64,000 nt of DNA. Source: Forficula auricularia (lineage: Eukaryota; Arthropoda; Insecta; Dermaptera; Forficulidae). A model generated the notes under the pieces. It worked only from the letters and a program-made list of their open reading frames with translations, searched no databases and had not been told where the DNA came from. Shown in pieces: positions 35,193-46,086 of this stretch (position 1 is the stretch's first letter; every line of letters starts with the position of its first letter). The position numbers and the translations under genes were made by a program. The DNA lies in contig JALMQS010000411.1 in assembly GCA_024734495.1 (NCBI GenBank), forward strand, positions 1,277,725 through 1,341,724, given 5' to 3'.

Positions 35193-35557
35193 ATCACATC
35201 TTATTTTTTCTCAAATCAAGATTTAATTACGGTAAAGGTATATCTAAATGTGTTCACCTTATTTCGCCATTTGAAAAATAATTCATTAAAAATAAAATAC
35301 CAAAATGTTAATTTTTGAATACATTTTGGGGATTGAAAAATAATTAAAAAAAAAAAATGTTCCAGAAAAAAATCCAAAACCTTAATTTAGGAATAGGGTT
35401 ATAAGAAAAATTGAAAATTGAAAATTTCAACCTGTAGCAAAAAATTATGATAATATAGAATTTTTAGGCCCAATACTTACGTAAGTGCAGGAGTCAGAAT
35501 ATATTACTCAATAATAGATACTAACAGGTTTTAAAAATTTAATTTTTTTTGATTTCT
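35193..35557. other. AT-rich DNA, no feature recognised
   Basis: Nothing supported between the hAT-like MITE and the SINE TSD. Confidence 0.4.
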
Positions 35558-35579
35558 GAAATGTGGATGGGAGTCGGGT

Positions 35580-35704
35580 ATTACGATCATTTTAATTAAG
35601 AACTCGTAATCTCATTAAAAAACATTTATTTAACAACAATATATAAATATAAATATAAACAATAGAACGATTAACAATACATCAAGTAAGCGTTGTACGC
35701 ATCA
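35580..35704 (-). repeat. 3' LTR
   Basis: Differs from 37108-37233 by only a few changes: one base in an A-run, CAACAATATA versus CAACAACATA, GAACGA versus GAAAGA, and AAGCG versus AAGCT. This indicates recent insertion. Confidence 0.93.
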
Positions 35705-35718
35705 ATTCTCCCCTCCTT
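35705..35718 (-). other. Polypurine tract
   Basis: Minus-strand AAGGAGGGGAGAAT directly abuts the 3' LTR start TGATGCG, the expected position for plus-strand DNA priming. Confidence 0.8.
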
Positions 35719-35745
35719 AGAACACGGACGCAGCTTCCCACAGGA

Positions 35746-36189
35746 TCATTCTTCTTTCTTCCTAGGTTTAAAATAACTCGAATGATATTTAACTAACCTT
35801 CCCCTTTCTTGACTGTTTTCAATAATTTTTGCTCCATCCATCGATTTTTCTAAATATAATTTTATTTGATGAAGTAACTCTTCCTTATTTTGATTTAATT
35901 TCATCTGACCAGCATCTAGTTTCTCCTCTTCCATTATATTCAACTCATCCTCCTTGACTTCCTTCAACCAGTACGGAATTAAATCATCTTCATTAGTTAA
36001 TGCCCTTCTACTTTCCTCTATTTGTAATTCCATTGATGGACTAATGATTTCCGAAAATTTATTCACACAACAAATAATATGACTACCGATCTCACTTTCT
36101 ATTCCTACTTTCTTAGGGAATCCTACTGCTTTTTGGACAAGGAACTCCCTTTTTCCTTGCCCCTCCACTCGTTTCCCTTCTTGAAGCAA
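35746..36189 (-). pseudogene. 3' ORF of the LTR element (possible pol tail fusion)
   Basis: A 147-codon frame that overlaps the end of the nucleocapsid frame by 67 bases in the -1 frame. The first residues (GQGKREFLVQKAVG) look like the true continuation of gag after a frameshift in the GGAAAAAGGG stretch. The middle is acidic and lysine-rich (EEEKLDAGQMKLNQNKEELL). The end, ENSQERGRLVKYHSSYFKPR, resembles the final residues of gypsy-type integrases (…GR.v.vH...LKPY..). I infer that an internal deletion joined gag to the last codons of pol; this rests on a short weak similarity. Confidence 0.5.
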
Positions 36190-36925
36190 GTGTCTTCCCC
36201 ATGTCCTTCCCGCCTACAGAATCCACAAAAACGTCTATCCTGAATGCAACTTCTATCCTGAGTGGGACTTGTCTTCTCTTCTTTATCCATATCCTTTAAA
36301 TCCCTTTCTATTTCTTCTACCGTCTGCATAAACCCTTCAATATCAGTGAATTTCATTCCCTAATGGACGATCTAACACGTGGAGTAATCATCTCCACTAA
36401 AACTTGAAGGATTGAACCAGCATCTTCGTCCGGAAAAACTCTCTTATATAAAGCCATCTTATTCTCAATAAATAACCTTATAGGTTCGTCTTTTCTTTGT
36501 TTCTCCTCATAAAACATAACCTTTAACTTTGAGACTACGATTAAACTATCGTATTCTCGGAGAAATTTCATTTTAAAATCTTTCCAATCCAACGCTGGAA
36601 ATTGATTGACCACCCGCCACCATGTCTTGGCCTTATCTAACAACTGATCCGAAACCACCACGAGCCAAACATCTTCCGGTACTTTATATTTTAATAGAGT
36701 ATTCTCGACCTTTTTTAAAAATAACTTCGGATCTTCCTCTGGGAGAGCTCTAAACACCGGAAGGAATTTTCCCACGTCTGCTAATTGAATATTCCTATTA
36801 ATCTCGAAATCACTTCCCTTTTCCGAATTTTCCTTCCTTTTTATTATTTCTTCCAACTCTATCCTCTTGTTTTTTTCCTCTTCCAAATCATCTTTTAATT
36901 TTTTTATTATTTTTTTCGAATTCAT
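36123..36925 (-). pseudogene. gag (capsid and nucleocapsid) of the LTR element
   Basis: Frame 1 (36925-36353, 190 codons) starts with a Lys/Glu-rich coiled-coil-like stretch (residues 1-35). It continues into a capsid-type domain with FLPVFRALPEEDPKLFLKKV (about 53-72), a D.LLDKAKTWW motif (about 94-103) and DWKDFKMKFLREY (about 113-125), typical of Ty3/gypsy gag. It ends at a TGA that overlaps the next ATG (ATGA). Frame 2 (36356-36123) continues the family match (FTDIEGFMQTVEEIERDLKD) and carries a CCHC zinc knuckle C-x2-C-x4-H-x4-C (CGFCRREGHGEDTC). The break between frames is probably a mutation, though stop-start reinitiation is conceivable. Confidence 0.85.
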
Positions 36926-37093
36926 TTTTTAATTTATTCACCTCCTCTTCCAAATCCATTACTCTATGCTCACCTTTTTTATATGATCCTTGATCTTCGA
37001 TATCTCCTCCCTCGTTATTTCCATATTCGCAAAATCATTTTTCTTATTCCTCTTCGCTAGTGGTCTACTAGGTTTTCTTATCATTTTCACATT

Positions 37094-37105
37094 GTTCGGG
37101 CGCCA
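37094..37105 (-). other. Primer-binding site
   Basis: Minus-strand TGGCGCCCGAAC, two bases inside the 5' LTR. It is complementary to the 3' end of a lysine-type tRNA as used by many retroelements. Confidence 0.85.
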
Positions 37106-37107
37106 AT

Positions 37108-37233
37108 ATTACGATCATTTTAATTAAGAACTCGTAATCTCATTAAAAAAACATTTATTTAACAACAACATATAAATATAAATATAAACAATAGAAAGAT
37201 TAACAATACATCAAGTAAGCTTTGTACGCATCA
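37108..37233 (-). repeat. 5' LTR
   Basis: The 126-bp partner of 35580-35704. It ends next to the CGGGT TSD inside the SINE head. Confidence 0.93.
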
Positions 37234-37452
37234 CGGGTAAGTCGAGGTGGCTAACGCGCTAGGCTCCGCTTCAGCATCGATGATGACGATGCTTAAGCGG
37301 GAGGCCGGGGTTCGATTCTGGCTCGCATATAAAAATTTCTACCGGCTAAAACTCGGCTCCTTCACTAACCCTACTAACACTTTACTGATGTGCTGTCTAA
37401 ATGGGCTTTGTTCCCAGTGACAATAAATAAATAAAAAAAAAGAAATGTGGAT

Positions 37453-40070
37453 AATTTATACATAGAAAAACTGTTAAAAGAATGATAAAACAGGAATTGA
37501 AATTTAAGGACCAAAGATTTGGTGATGAAATTGATTTTCTAGGAACCAATAAATAAAATTGTATACTTTCATCCAAATTTAAGATCTTAAAAGGGAACAT
37601 ACACAATACAGTTGAAATAGTATTTATGACATTATATTATTCAATATTAACTTTGTTCTTAGTAGATATCCGGAACATGTTCGGGATATTTTTATAATGT
37701 GTCGTGAATCATTTAATAGCTAGAGATATGTTTGGCGTGGAATTTTTCATCCTCGTTAAGGTTTATAAAACACTTTCGGGACATATCCCGAATCAAATAT
37801 TTATTTTCCGCAAACGGATGATTTTTTACTCTATATAAAATTATTTTTTACTACAAACGATCAATTTCTCGCGAACATTATAGGATATTCCGCACTTGTA
37901 CCACGAACAAAGCTGTTGAGTTTGGTTATCAGGGATGAAGCAGATTAGCAAATAACATTCCAAACCCTTATATAGCTTTCGGTATGATTTAAAACCTTCT
38001 TCAATACAACTAAAACAATCATAAAAAGCATCAACATTTAAAATATTGAGTCAATACTATAGCATATAACTTCATCCCCGATAAGCGACTTTACAAAAAA
38101 AAGAGTGATAGGTAATTCTAATGTATTTATTTTTAATCAAGTATTCCGTATCGCCTTCTTATTTAATGACTTCATAATCACTTGAAAACGATTTCAGTAT
38201 TACTATAGTTATGCATTTTTGTTGAGATTATTTCATAATGTCCAGTCTAGGTGGAAGCCCAAACTTTTCTTTTGAGTAACAACTCATTCACCAAAGCGTT
38301 AGATTTTAAATTAAATTTATTTTTCATTTTAACAATTCTAACATTATTTTGGCACCAGGTCGAACTATAGATATCAGAATTTACACAGCCAAGCCGAAAA
38401 AAAATCATGCTTGAAAATGTTACAATACATATTTACAGTATATCTCTATTTGTTGTATAATAGAAACAAAAGTGTATGTTTACGAGAGAGGACACTTGTT
38501 TGGTAAACTCACGTTGTATGCTTAATAGGGAATTCGAGTAAATGCACTTACTCGAGCGTACTGAAGCATGCAAGCTTTGGAATTTGTGCTGAGAAATTTT
38601 AAGCTACGCATGCTCAGTAACTCAGTATGCCCGAGTGCGGAGCGAATGCGTGCATTGTGAAACATGTGGAATATTTTAAATAATCTCCCTACTCCGAGCT
38701 GGTTGCTGATATATATGCAATTAGGATAATGAAATGATAACTAAAAATATACGAGTATATAAAAAATATTAATGATTTTTTTCTTTTGTTTCAGGTAATC
38801 TACAAAATTTATATTTTGCGAATGTGAGATGGAGAGATTAATCACAAATGCATAAGCAAAAGATAAAGTGAGTTTCTTTATTTTCATATTCTTTCTGGCT
38901 TTTTTTTGTTCTCCAAACTATTTATTATTCGTATATCTATTTAATAAAGAAAACTTTAATTTTCTACAAGAGAAAAGATTTTTCGTTTAAGAAATATGAT
39001 CTTTCCTTATTAAAATTAAAGTTCACTTTATTTTATATTTAACAGAGTAAGGGGTAAAATTAAGTTTAGAATGTAAATTATAGAGCTAACTATTTAAGAA
39101 AAATTAGTTTATAAAAATGCATAAAAATCTTACTTAAAATATTAAGCTTATTATAGTAAATTTTAAGGAGTTAGGTGTTGGTTCTAGGTGAAACATTTTA
39201 ATATAATAATAAAAATTGAGTAAGACATTTTTTGTGAAACCTAGCTCGTATCTTACTCAAGTTTTATTATTATACTTATTATTAATTTTGGGATTTAGAC
39301 AGACAGTGTTAGTTTAATTGATAAAAAAACCTATCAAATTGAATTTTTTAAAGTTTCAACCTATTTAGATTGTTTCTTTCTTCTTAAAACAATTTATCAC
39401 TAATAAATAAATAGCATACAAACATATACGTTTTGCTTGAGCTTCTTAGAAGATAATGCAGTTAAGTACAAAAAAACATAAATTGATTTTTTTTTTAATC
39501 CCAACCATAAAAAATAAAACGTAGAGCTATCTGAACAAAACGAAAACAAAGATTATAGTCTTTTGTACTAAAATGAATATACATAAATTATTTGATTATA
39601 ATTTAATTTAATAATTTTCAATAAATTAACTAAACCATACTGGCTTCTCTTCAATTATTATATATAATATACATAATTATGAGTGATATATGTAAATAAT
39701 AATATATTCCATTATTTTCTAATTTTTTGGTTTAACTTTAAATAACCAAACAACACTTAAAAAGGCGCTAGAAATACGAGCATCCAAGGACTTGTATTTC
39801 TAAGAAGCTTAAATTCAAATTTAATTAAAAGGGCAAAAACTTCGTTTTCCTATGAATATTTATTCATCAGAGAGAATAAATGAATGGTGTAACAAAAAAA
39901 AACCTGATCCGATGAAACTCCCTAGCATCTCTTCGAAAGTTACATTTCCACTTTTTAACCCAAATTGCATGGATGAATACCTTTCTTAATTAAGTATAGA
40001 GATAGAGATATATATATTTAGAGGCCTATTTTTTGTTTTAAATGAAAAAGTACCCCCGAAGCAACAGGCT
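37453..40070. other. AT-rich DNA, no supported gene
   Basis: Inverted phrases ACATGTTCGGGATAT / ATATCCCGAA at 37675-37800 hint at a decayed fold-back. A short inverted pair (TAATAATAAAAATTGAGTAAG / CTTACTCAAGTTTTATTATTA) lies at about 39205-39275. The region 38500-38660 has higher complexity and includes ACTCGAG and GCATGC words, but no recognisable product. Confidence 0.4.
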
Positions 40071-40365
40071 TTAATTAACCCCCAGTGGTTTCAAGTGGGT
40101 TGTAAAAGAGGCCGGATGGAGGGTTTCTACGGGGGTGGCTGGGGGATGAAACGAAACGAACAGCAGCCGCGACGAATGGACCACGAGATTGATGGTGTTT
40201 CTCGTCTCTTTCCCTCTTTCGCGAGTCCATTGGTGCGAAAAAGAGACAGAGAATGGCATGTCGTCTGTCACGGGGTCGAGAGGCGCAAAGAGATGAAGAG
40301 GGGGGGGGGGTCAAAAAACACAGCTCTGACTGAATTTAGGTTCGTTAGTTGCACCTATTGATTGA
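40071..40365. other. GC-richer islet of unknown nature
   Basis: Clearly higher G+C than its surroundings, with overlapping open frames on both strands (40095-40361 +; 40071-40271 and 40075-40314 -). None shows a domain, and several are Arg/Pro-rich simply because of base composition. A G-run of 10 occurs near 40301. It could be a CpG-richer regulatory region, a 5' exon, or a repeat relic. Confidence 0.3.
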
Positions 40366-40595
40366 TGCGAGATTGGGTGCCTATTTAAGTTGATTTTTGT
40401 ACAAAATACCACACATGTACACTGCGTGAAGTTAAAGCCAATATCGTTAACCAGTAAAAAAAAATGATAAAATTAAAATAAACTAAAAAGAAACAAACTC
40501 GAAATGAAACGTAATGTCAAATACATTTTTTCCTGTGGGGGCTAATACACACAGACACACATATAAATGTTTCGGAAAAAATCCGTTTTTTAATA

Positions 40596-40983
40596 AAAAC
40601 GGGTTCTTACTAGTTAAAACGCGTTTCACTGAATACCTTTGTGGCAACTAGAATTTACTGATGTTGATTGAATATGGTTCAAACGTCTAGAATCTTCATT
40701 TTTTTTACATTTTGCCTCATTTTGGGGTGTTTTATTTTCAAAAAAAATTTAAACGTAAATGTCAAAAATTAGTAGTAAAGTGTAGAGGATGTAATTTTTG
40801 GCATTATCGTTTAAAATTTTTTGAAAATAAACACCCAAAATGAGTCGGAAGGTCAAAAATGAAGATTCTAGACCTTTGAACCGAACTCAAGCAACATCAG
40901 TAAATTCTAGTTGCCACAAAGGTATTCAGTGAAACGTGTTTTAACTAGTAAGAACTCGTTCTTACTAAAAACAGGTTTTTACT
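40596..40983. mobile_element. Palindromic element of about 390 bp
   Basis: The left arm (CGGGTTCTTACTAGTTAAAA... AATACCTTTGTGGCAACTAG) is mirrored by the right arm (CTAGTTGCCACAAAGGTATT... TTTTAACTAGTAAGAACTCG). Inner pairing continues through TCTAGAATCTTCATTTTT and the CATTTTGGGTGTTTATTTTC block to a centre near 40790. Arms are about 180 bp, with no ORF. Confidence 0.88.
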
Positions 40984-41697
40984 GCAACATATATAACAGA
41001 CAAATAATAAAACTAGGCATTTAGAATCATTGTTTGCTATCTTAATTCATAGTCGAAATATTGATTAAAATTTACCAATGTTGTTAATTTTTTAATTTTA
41101 TCTTTGTCTTTTGCCTTGTGCTGAGGGGTGGGGCTTCAGCACCATTAGCCCCCTGTGGTTGCACCTCTGCTTCACTCTAGGTACTACCTTTTTATATAAA
41201 AAATAAAAAAATGGTAGTCTCTAATTATGGTTGAATTTATATTAGAGAATGTATGTTTTATTTATTTATTTAAGGAAATATTTAAAATTTTGATTAATCT
41301 GAAAATGAAATTTGTCAATTTTTTGAGTTTTTTAAAATTTCTCAAAAACGCCTCTAAATCTATATATTTTACTAGCACAAAATTCCAATAGGTACTCTGT
41401 CTACAAATTGGCCTCTCATGGTAATATGAATTATCAATTAATTGTTATACATTTTTTATGACCAAAGCCCATTTAGCCAGAGTATATTTATAAGGAGAAT
41501 CTATCAGATATCTACCGTATATGCGATCTGTTATGAAATTTTTTGGACTGCTAACAATTTTAATTAGCCATTTCTCACGTTCAGGTCGTAATTTTGTTAG
41601 ATTACCATTCGATAGTGTTGTAAAAGATATGCCTTGTGATGTTGGTTGTATAGTGTGAGACGTCCTATTGTCCTCAAGGGAAATCATTGCAAACATC

Positions 41698-41728
<31 letters not shown>

Positions 41729-43867
41729 CTGGCCTGGAGTGCTCGTGAGTAGCGTTGGCTGTTTTCTGCCTTCCGACATCGAATTCAATCGAATTTTGTT
41801 ATCTCTGGTGTTCGATAGCAGAGCTTTGGAGAGAAAGGGCATTAGCTGAGCGGTCGCCCTCAGCCCTTAGCCCTGCCTGAGCCCTTAGGGCGCCCATTCA
41901 ATTCGACTAATAACAACAAATCCGAGAAGATAAACAACACCATTCATCCCTCGCTCTCTCTTTTTACGCTTTTTCGCCTTTTTTTCACCAATTCCCAATT
42001 ATCATCAATTTACAATTGGCAAGAATCAATCCCCGAGAGATCACTTGAACGTTTATTTATTTATTTATTTATTTATTTGTTTAGTTTCATAAATCTTGTT
42101 ACTTTCACGTTTCATTGTCTGATTTTCCTCTAGGCGAAAAATTATTACATTGCACCCTTGATACAATATAATAAAACAGTTAACGCGATTTATAGATAAG
42201 TATATCAATCAAAGAGATAAGCTGGGAAGTTAGCTTTAAGAATATGGTTCCGTGACCAGAGGGGCATAACCCCCTTCTCCTCCCATTTGAAATTTTCTAG
42301 TTCTAGTCGACACTCGCAACATACATATAATTGAAAAAATCTTATGTAAAATAACTTTTAATATTTTATTTAATAATATCTCCCATTTTTTGATAAAAAA
42401 CATTTTCTTATTATTGACCCCAAATTCGCTTTTTACCGAAATAATCATTTGATTGATATTTTAATATAATACGATTTTTGATTTGGGATAAAATAAATAG
42501 GTACATATAACTTGACAGTATCAAGTTGGAATCCTATTAAGTTTAAGAGCTACAATACTTTGATAAAGAGACAGACATTGTGGTAACACTATTAGGGGAG
42601 AATTTCATTTTAACTGAACTTAAAAATTGGAAAGGAAACGGCTTTACGATGACTCAATGTATCAATAAAGTGACCATATGCCGAAATGTCATGTTTTCAT
42701 AATAACAATTTCAAAAAAATGTTTGTATCAAGTAACCTTGTCAATACCAAATTTACGTATTATTAGTTTCACTGTTTGAAAGGCGCAATCAGCTTCAATA
42801 GTGTACCTAAGTTGTAAAAAGTTGACTGGGCTTAACCTAGCTTCTGGACAGGAATCAAAATTTTGAGCACAGGTATTAAAGCTAAGAGTTAAAACTTAAG
42901 AGTGACATTTGACATTGCTTATTTTTTACAAAGCTTCAAGGTATATGATTCAAATTTTTTTTTGCTCTATATCAAGAGCGAATTCAAGGTTTGGCATACT
43001 CTATAGGTTGGCATTTATCGGAAAGATATGCCTCTTTATTAATTTTTTTTTATCACTGCTATAAATATTTTTCATCATTTATCATTTAATTTTGAAAATG
43101 AGATTATTATCTTTTACCCGTATATATCTACCTCCTAATTATTAAACTATTTATTTAATGAAAATTAATAATTAAATTGGGATTTAATAATATATCTTTG
43201 AAAGTTGACAAGAGACGGAGAGAATTAATTAAATTTAGAATGTATAGCTATATATATATATATAAAGGAAGCGATTGATGTTTGTTTGAAGAGGGTGGCT
43301 GGCGGTACCGTGGGGGTTGAATGGAGTTTAGGTGACTGCATGCAGCAGCAGTTGGCGACACTGGCACCTGTCATATCAGATCGCGCTCCTTTTCAATCGA
43401 AATAGGAAGTCGCTTGTGATTGTCATTCAATCAATCAATCAATCAAAGAGGAGGATTAGCTTTTATATTTTCTGTTTATTGATAAAAGATCATATAACAA
43501 AAATGAACCTAAAAATTAGAATACAGTGCGTACCTTTTATGATAATACAAGACTCAACAAATTGTATTTTATGACATCAATCTAAGTTTATGAAACCAAA
43601 AAAAAAAGTTTGTATTTCCAAAACAAAGACTATATTAGATTTTTGCTTTTCTAGATTGTGAAATTCCAATTGAAAAATGTAAAAAGTAACGGTTTTAGCT
43701 AAAGGCCGAATTCGGGCGCACATGTTCATAATAATAAAATGTACATCTCTGATATTTTTCAGAATTCTAACTAAAACTGTTTGCTAACATAAAATTATCA
43801 AAATACCGATTATACATACAGTCCACTTGTGTAAATTTTCTTTTGAAAAAAAAAATATGTTTAAGTA
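40984..43867. other. AT-rich DNA with microsatellites, no supported gene
   Basis: An (AAT)n run is at about 41698-41728, a (TTTA)n run at 42052-42079, and (ATCA)n at about 43426-43445. A GC-richer patch at 43285-43395 has no recognisable product. The short open frames (41445-41696 -, 41646-41849 +, 42236-42448 -, 43332-43574 +) show no known domains. Confidence 0.4.
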
Positions 43868-43878
43868 TCTACATTTTT

Positions 43879-44092
43879 GGGGATTCGGGTTGGCCGAGCT
43901 GGCTAAAGCGCTGGCCCCGCTTCAGCATCGTTGATGACGGTGTTCAAGCGGGAGGCCCGGGTTCGAGCCTGCCTAGCATATAAAATTTCGACTGGCTAAA
44001 ACTCTGCTCGCTCACTGACCCTACTAACACTTTACTGATGAGCTGTATATGTGCTGCTTTGTTCCCGTTGACAATAAATAAATAAAAAAAAA
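43879..44092 (+). mobile_element. tRNA-derived SINE (family A), intact copy
   Basis: The head GGGGATTCGGGTTGGCCGAG contains box A (TGGCCGAGCTGG). A long variable arm (AGCATCGTTGATGACGGTGT) and box B (GGGTTCGAGCC) follow, as in class II (Leu/Ser) tRNAs. The body (AAATTTCGACTGGCTAAAAC... CCTACTAACACTTTACTGAT) leads to GTTCCCGTTGACAATAAATA and an A-rich tail. Near-perfect TSD TCTACATTTTT / TCTAAATTTTT at 43868-43878 and 44093-44103. Length 214 bp. Confidence 0.9.
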
Positions 44093-44103
44093 TCTAAATT
44101 TTT

Positions 44104-44900
44104 TCACTAGATCAGGGGTGCCTTCAAAGGAGGGGGGGGGGGTTAAGACGTAGAGTGCGATTAAAATTGTTGGAAAATTAGCATTATATGCTAAAATAAA
44201 AATGGTCAAGTTTTATAACTTCTCAACAAAAGGTAATAAAAACCTCTTCTAATTCTTTAAAATATACAGTAAAACTAGTGGGCCTAAGTTGTAATGACAG
44301 TTAGCGAACTACAGCAATACCTTTTCCACGGAAAGAAGTTTTAAACTTTTATTCATGCTAGGGTGAATAGGCACCCCTGAACTAAATTATAATCGTATTT
44401 CGATGAGCCCCATATATATACGTCTCTTCAATCACTACTCCATTTCCATTTCCCTTGCCCCTGACTTTTTTTCTAATTTCTCGGCATTTTTCAACCAAGA
44501 GCACTAAAGTTAGAAATTCCACAACATAACTAATTTTCTTTCTTTTAAAATACAAACACAGTGGCGTCGAATGTAACCTTTCTTTCGATTAATCTGGAAC
44601 ACAATTTCGACTTTTTGAACCCTAAAATTTATTCTATAAATAACGAAATTTAGAAAAAATATTAATTTTAAAAATGATTGAAATTTTAAACAACAAATGA
44701 TTGAATTAATTAAATGTTAGTTTTTTCCAAGGATTTATCAGACATTTTTAGAGAAAAAGTATTTTTCTTTAAAATTTTTATTTTTATTTAAGGTTTTCTC
44801 ATCTCCAATATAATATGTACTTTGTGTTATTATTGTAATTTTTCAAAATAAGTATATGTTTTGTTATATTTATCTTACATAAAGAAACTTGTAAATTTTC
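44104..44900. other. AT-rich DNA with a G-run, no gene
   Basis: A run of 10 G occurs near 44132. Nothing coding recognised. Confidence 0.4.
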
Positions 44901-44995
44901 CATTGATAAAGGGAGAATTTCTCCCGAAACATTTGGAAATTTAAAAAACTTTTTGAGGTTTTTTTATAAAACAATTGTATTTATTCAAAATAAAT
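44901..44995 (+). repeat. Hairpin motif copy with conserved 3' flank
   Basis: ATTGATAAAGGGAGAATTTC then TCCCGAAACATTTGG: perfect GGGAG/CTCCC stem with AATTT loop, followed by the shared TTTTTTATAAAACAATTGTA flank. Confidence 0.75.
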
Positions 44996-45078
44996 CAATC
45001 AATATGTATATTATACCATAGAAAAATTAAATATTAAATGTTTTTAATATAATGAAAAAAACAAATCTTTACAATATT

Positions 45079-45446
45079 GGAATGTTTATTTTGAAACTAG
45101 ACGTTTCAGTAGAAATTCCCTCCCTTTATCAAAATAAATTTTTTAAAAAATTGAAATAAGAAAAAAAAGTTGTTTTCACTAATGTTTCGAATTTTTATTT
45201 TGATTAATAAAATGTCAGGATTGTTTTTCTAATGTTTATGGAAAAAATTTTTTATTTGAATTAAAAGTAATCTGTGGTCACCAGGACAATTTGTACAATT
45301 GACTGTTATCAAAATATTTAATTTCTTAGGATTGTTTTTGAAACATTAGCGAAAACAACTTTTTTCTTTTTTCAATTTTTTAAAAAATTTATTTTGATAA
45401 AGGGAGAAATTTTTCCTGAAACGTCTAATTTTAAAATAAATGTTCC
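45079..45446. mobile_element. Fold-back element bounded by hairpin motifs
   Basis: The left arm (GGAATGTTTATTTTGAAACT... ) and right arm (...AATTTTAAAATAAATGTTCC) are inverted over about 110-120 bp. Each arm carries the GATAAAGGGAG...GAAACGT module (minus at 45099-45131, plus at 45394-45425), then AATTTTTTAAAAAATT and a GTTTTCACTAATGTTTC / GAAACATTAGCGAAAAC pair. The loop is about 130 bp. The frame 45394-45603 (+) has no domain. Confidence 0.8.
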
Positions 45447-46086
45447 AAGATTGTTTTATAAAGATTTACGTATTTTTTCAAAAATATATCAATATATACC
45501 AGTAAAAGATAAGATGTGGATAACTAAATTTCCATTTTATTATACACAGCCATTTCATAATACAAATAATATTACTAAAATGAATATCAATAGTTTGTGC
45601 TAACAGTCCCTTTCTGTCTTTCGTATTAGTTGAATTGGCTTAGGAAACTTCAACCATTCAGACAACATCGTATTATTTTCTTTTCTGACCAAACATTTCG
45701 ATCTTTCTCTATCTCTACGGGTTCTAACCTTCTCTTTCTATCCCAGTCTGGTTGCTCTAGTCGTTAACTAAATTTTAACCTAATTATCTCGAGACATTCT
45801 AAAACTTATCTGTAACCAAACGGCACATTCAGAGACAGAGAAACTTTTAAAATAAAATTATATAACCACATATATATACATATATATTTTAAATATATAA
45901 AATAAAATAGTTATGTTCGAAACATCTTTACAATCGCATTTAAGAGAAACTATTAAAACCTAATCTGCTCTATCTTTATCTCTTCGTTTTATAGAAAATT
46001 ATTTAATAAAAAAGTTTAAAATAGTTTTTCAACACACACAAATAAAAAAATCAGATAAAATACCACAATAATATTAAAATAAAAAA
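45447..46086. other. AT-rich DNA, no feature recognised
   Basis: ATATATA runs near 45870-45900. No gene. Confidence 0.4.

Larger units (their letters stand above)
35580..37233 (-). mobile_element. Short non-autonomous LTR retrotransposon with gag
   Basis: Direct repeats of 125 bp (35580-35704) and 126 bp (37108-37233) bound the element. An exact 5-bp TSD CGGGT lies at 35575-35579 and 37234-37238. On the minus strand the LTR starts TGATGCGTAC. The 5' LTR is followed after 2 bases by a primer-binding site TGGCGCCCGAAC, and the 3' LTR is preceded by a purine tract AAGGAGGGGAGAAT. The interior is only about 1.4 kb and encodes gag plus a short 3' ORF; no reverse transcriptase or integrase core is present. 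The 5-bp TSD and lysine-tRNA-type PBS fit Ty3/gypsy-like elements. Confidence 0.93.
35569..37441 (+). mobile_element. SINE family A copy, interrupted by an LTR element
   Basis: An 11-bp TSD GAAATGTGGAT lies at 35558-35568 and 37442-37452. SINE sequence is GGGAGTCGGGT (35569-35579) on the left and 37239-37441 on the right. Removing the LTR element and one copy of its 5-bp TSD leaves 214 bp, the same length as the intact copy at 43879. The head is tRNA-like with a long variable arm (Leu/Ser class), with box A-like GTCGAGGTGGCTAA and box B GGTTCGATTC. The tail ends GTTCCCAGTGACAATAAATA and A-runs. Confidence 0.92.

Noticed and set aside
40071..40365. Arg/Pro-rich proteins on both strands
   Set aside because: Overlapping frames on both strands with composition-driven residues and no domain; treated as a GC-rich islet instead.
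41445..41696. 83-codon minus-strand ORF with mixed composition
   Set aside because: More gene-like than most, but no domain was recognised and nothing supports it; left as unassigned.
43879..43980. Functional tRNA-Leu/Ser gene
   Set aside because: The tRNA-like head continues into a SINE body, has a TSD, and recurs at 37239 and 8008. The acceptor stem does not close.
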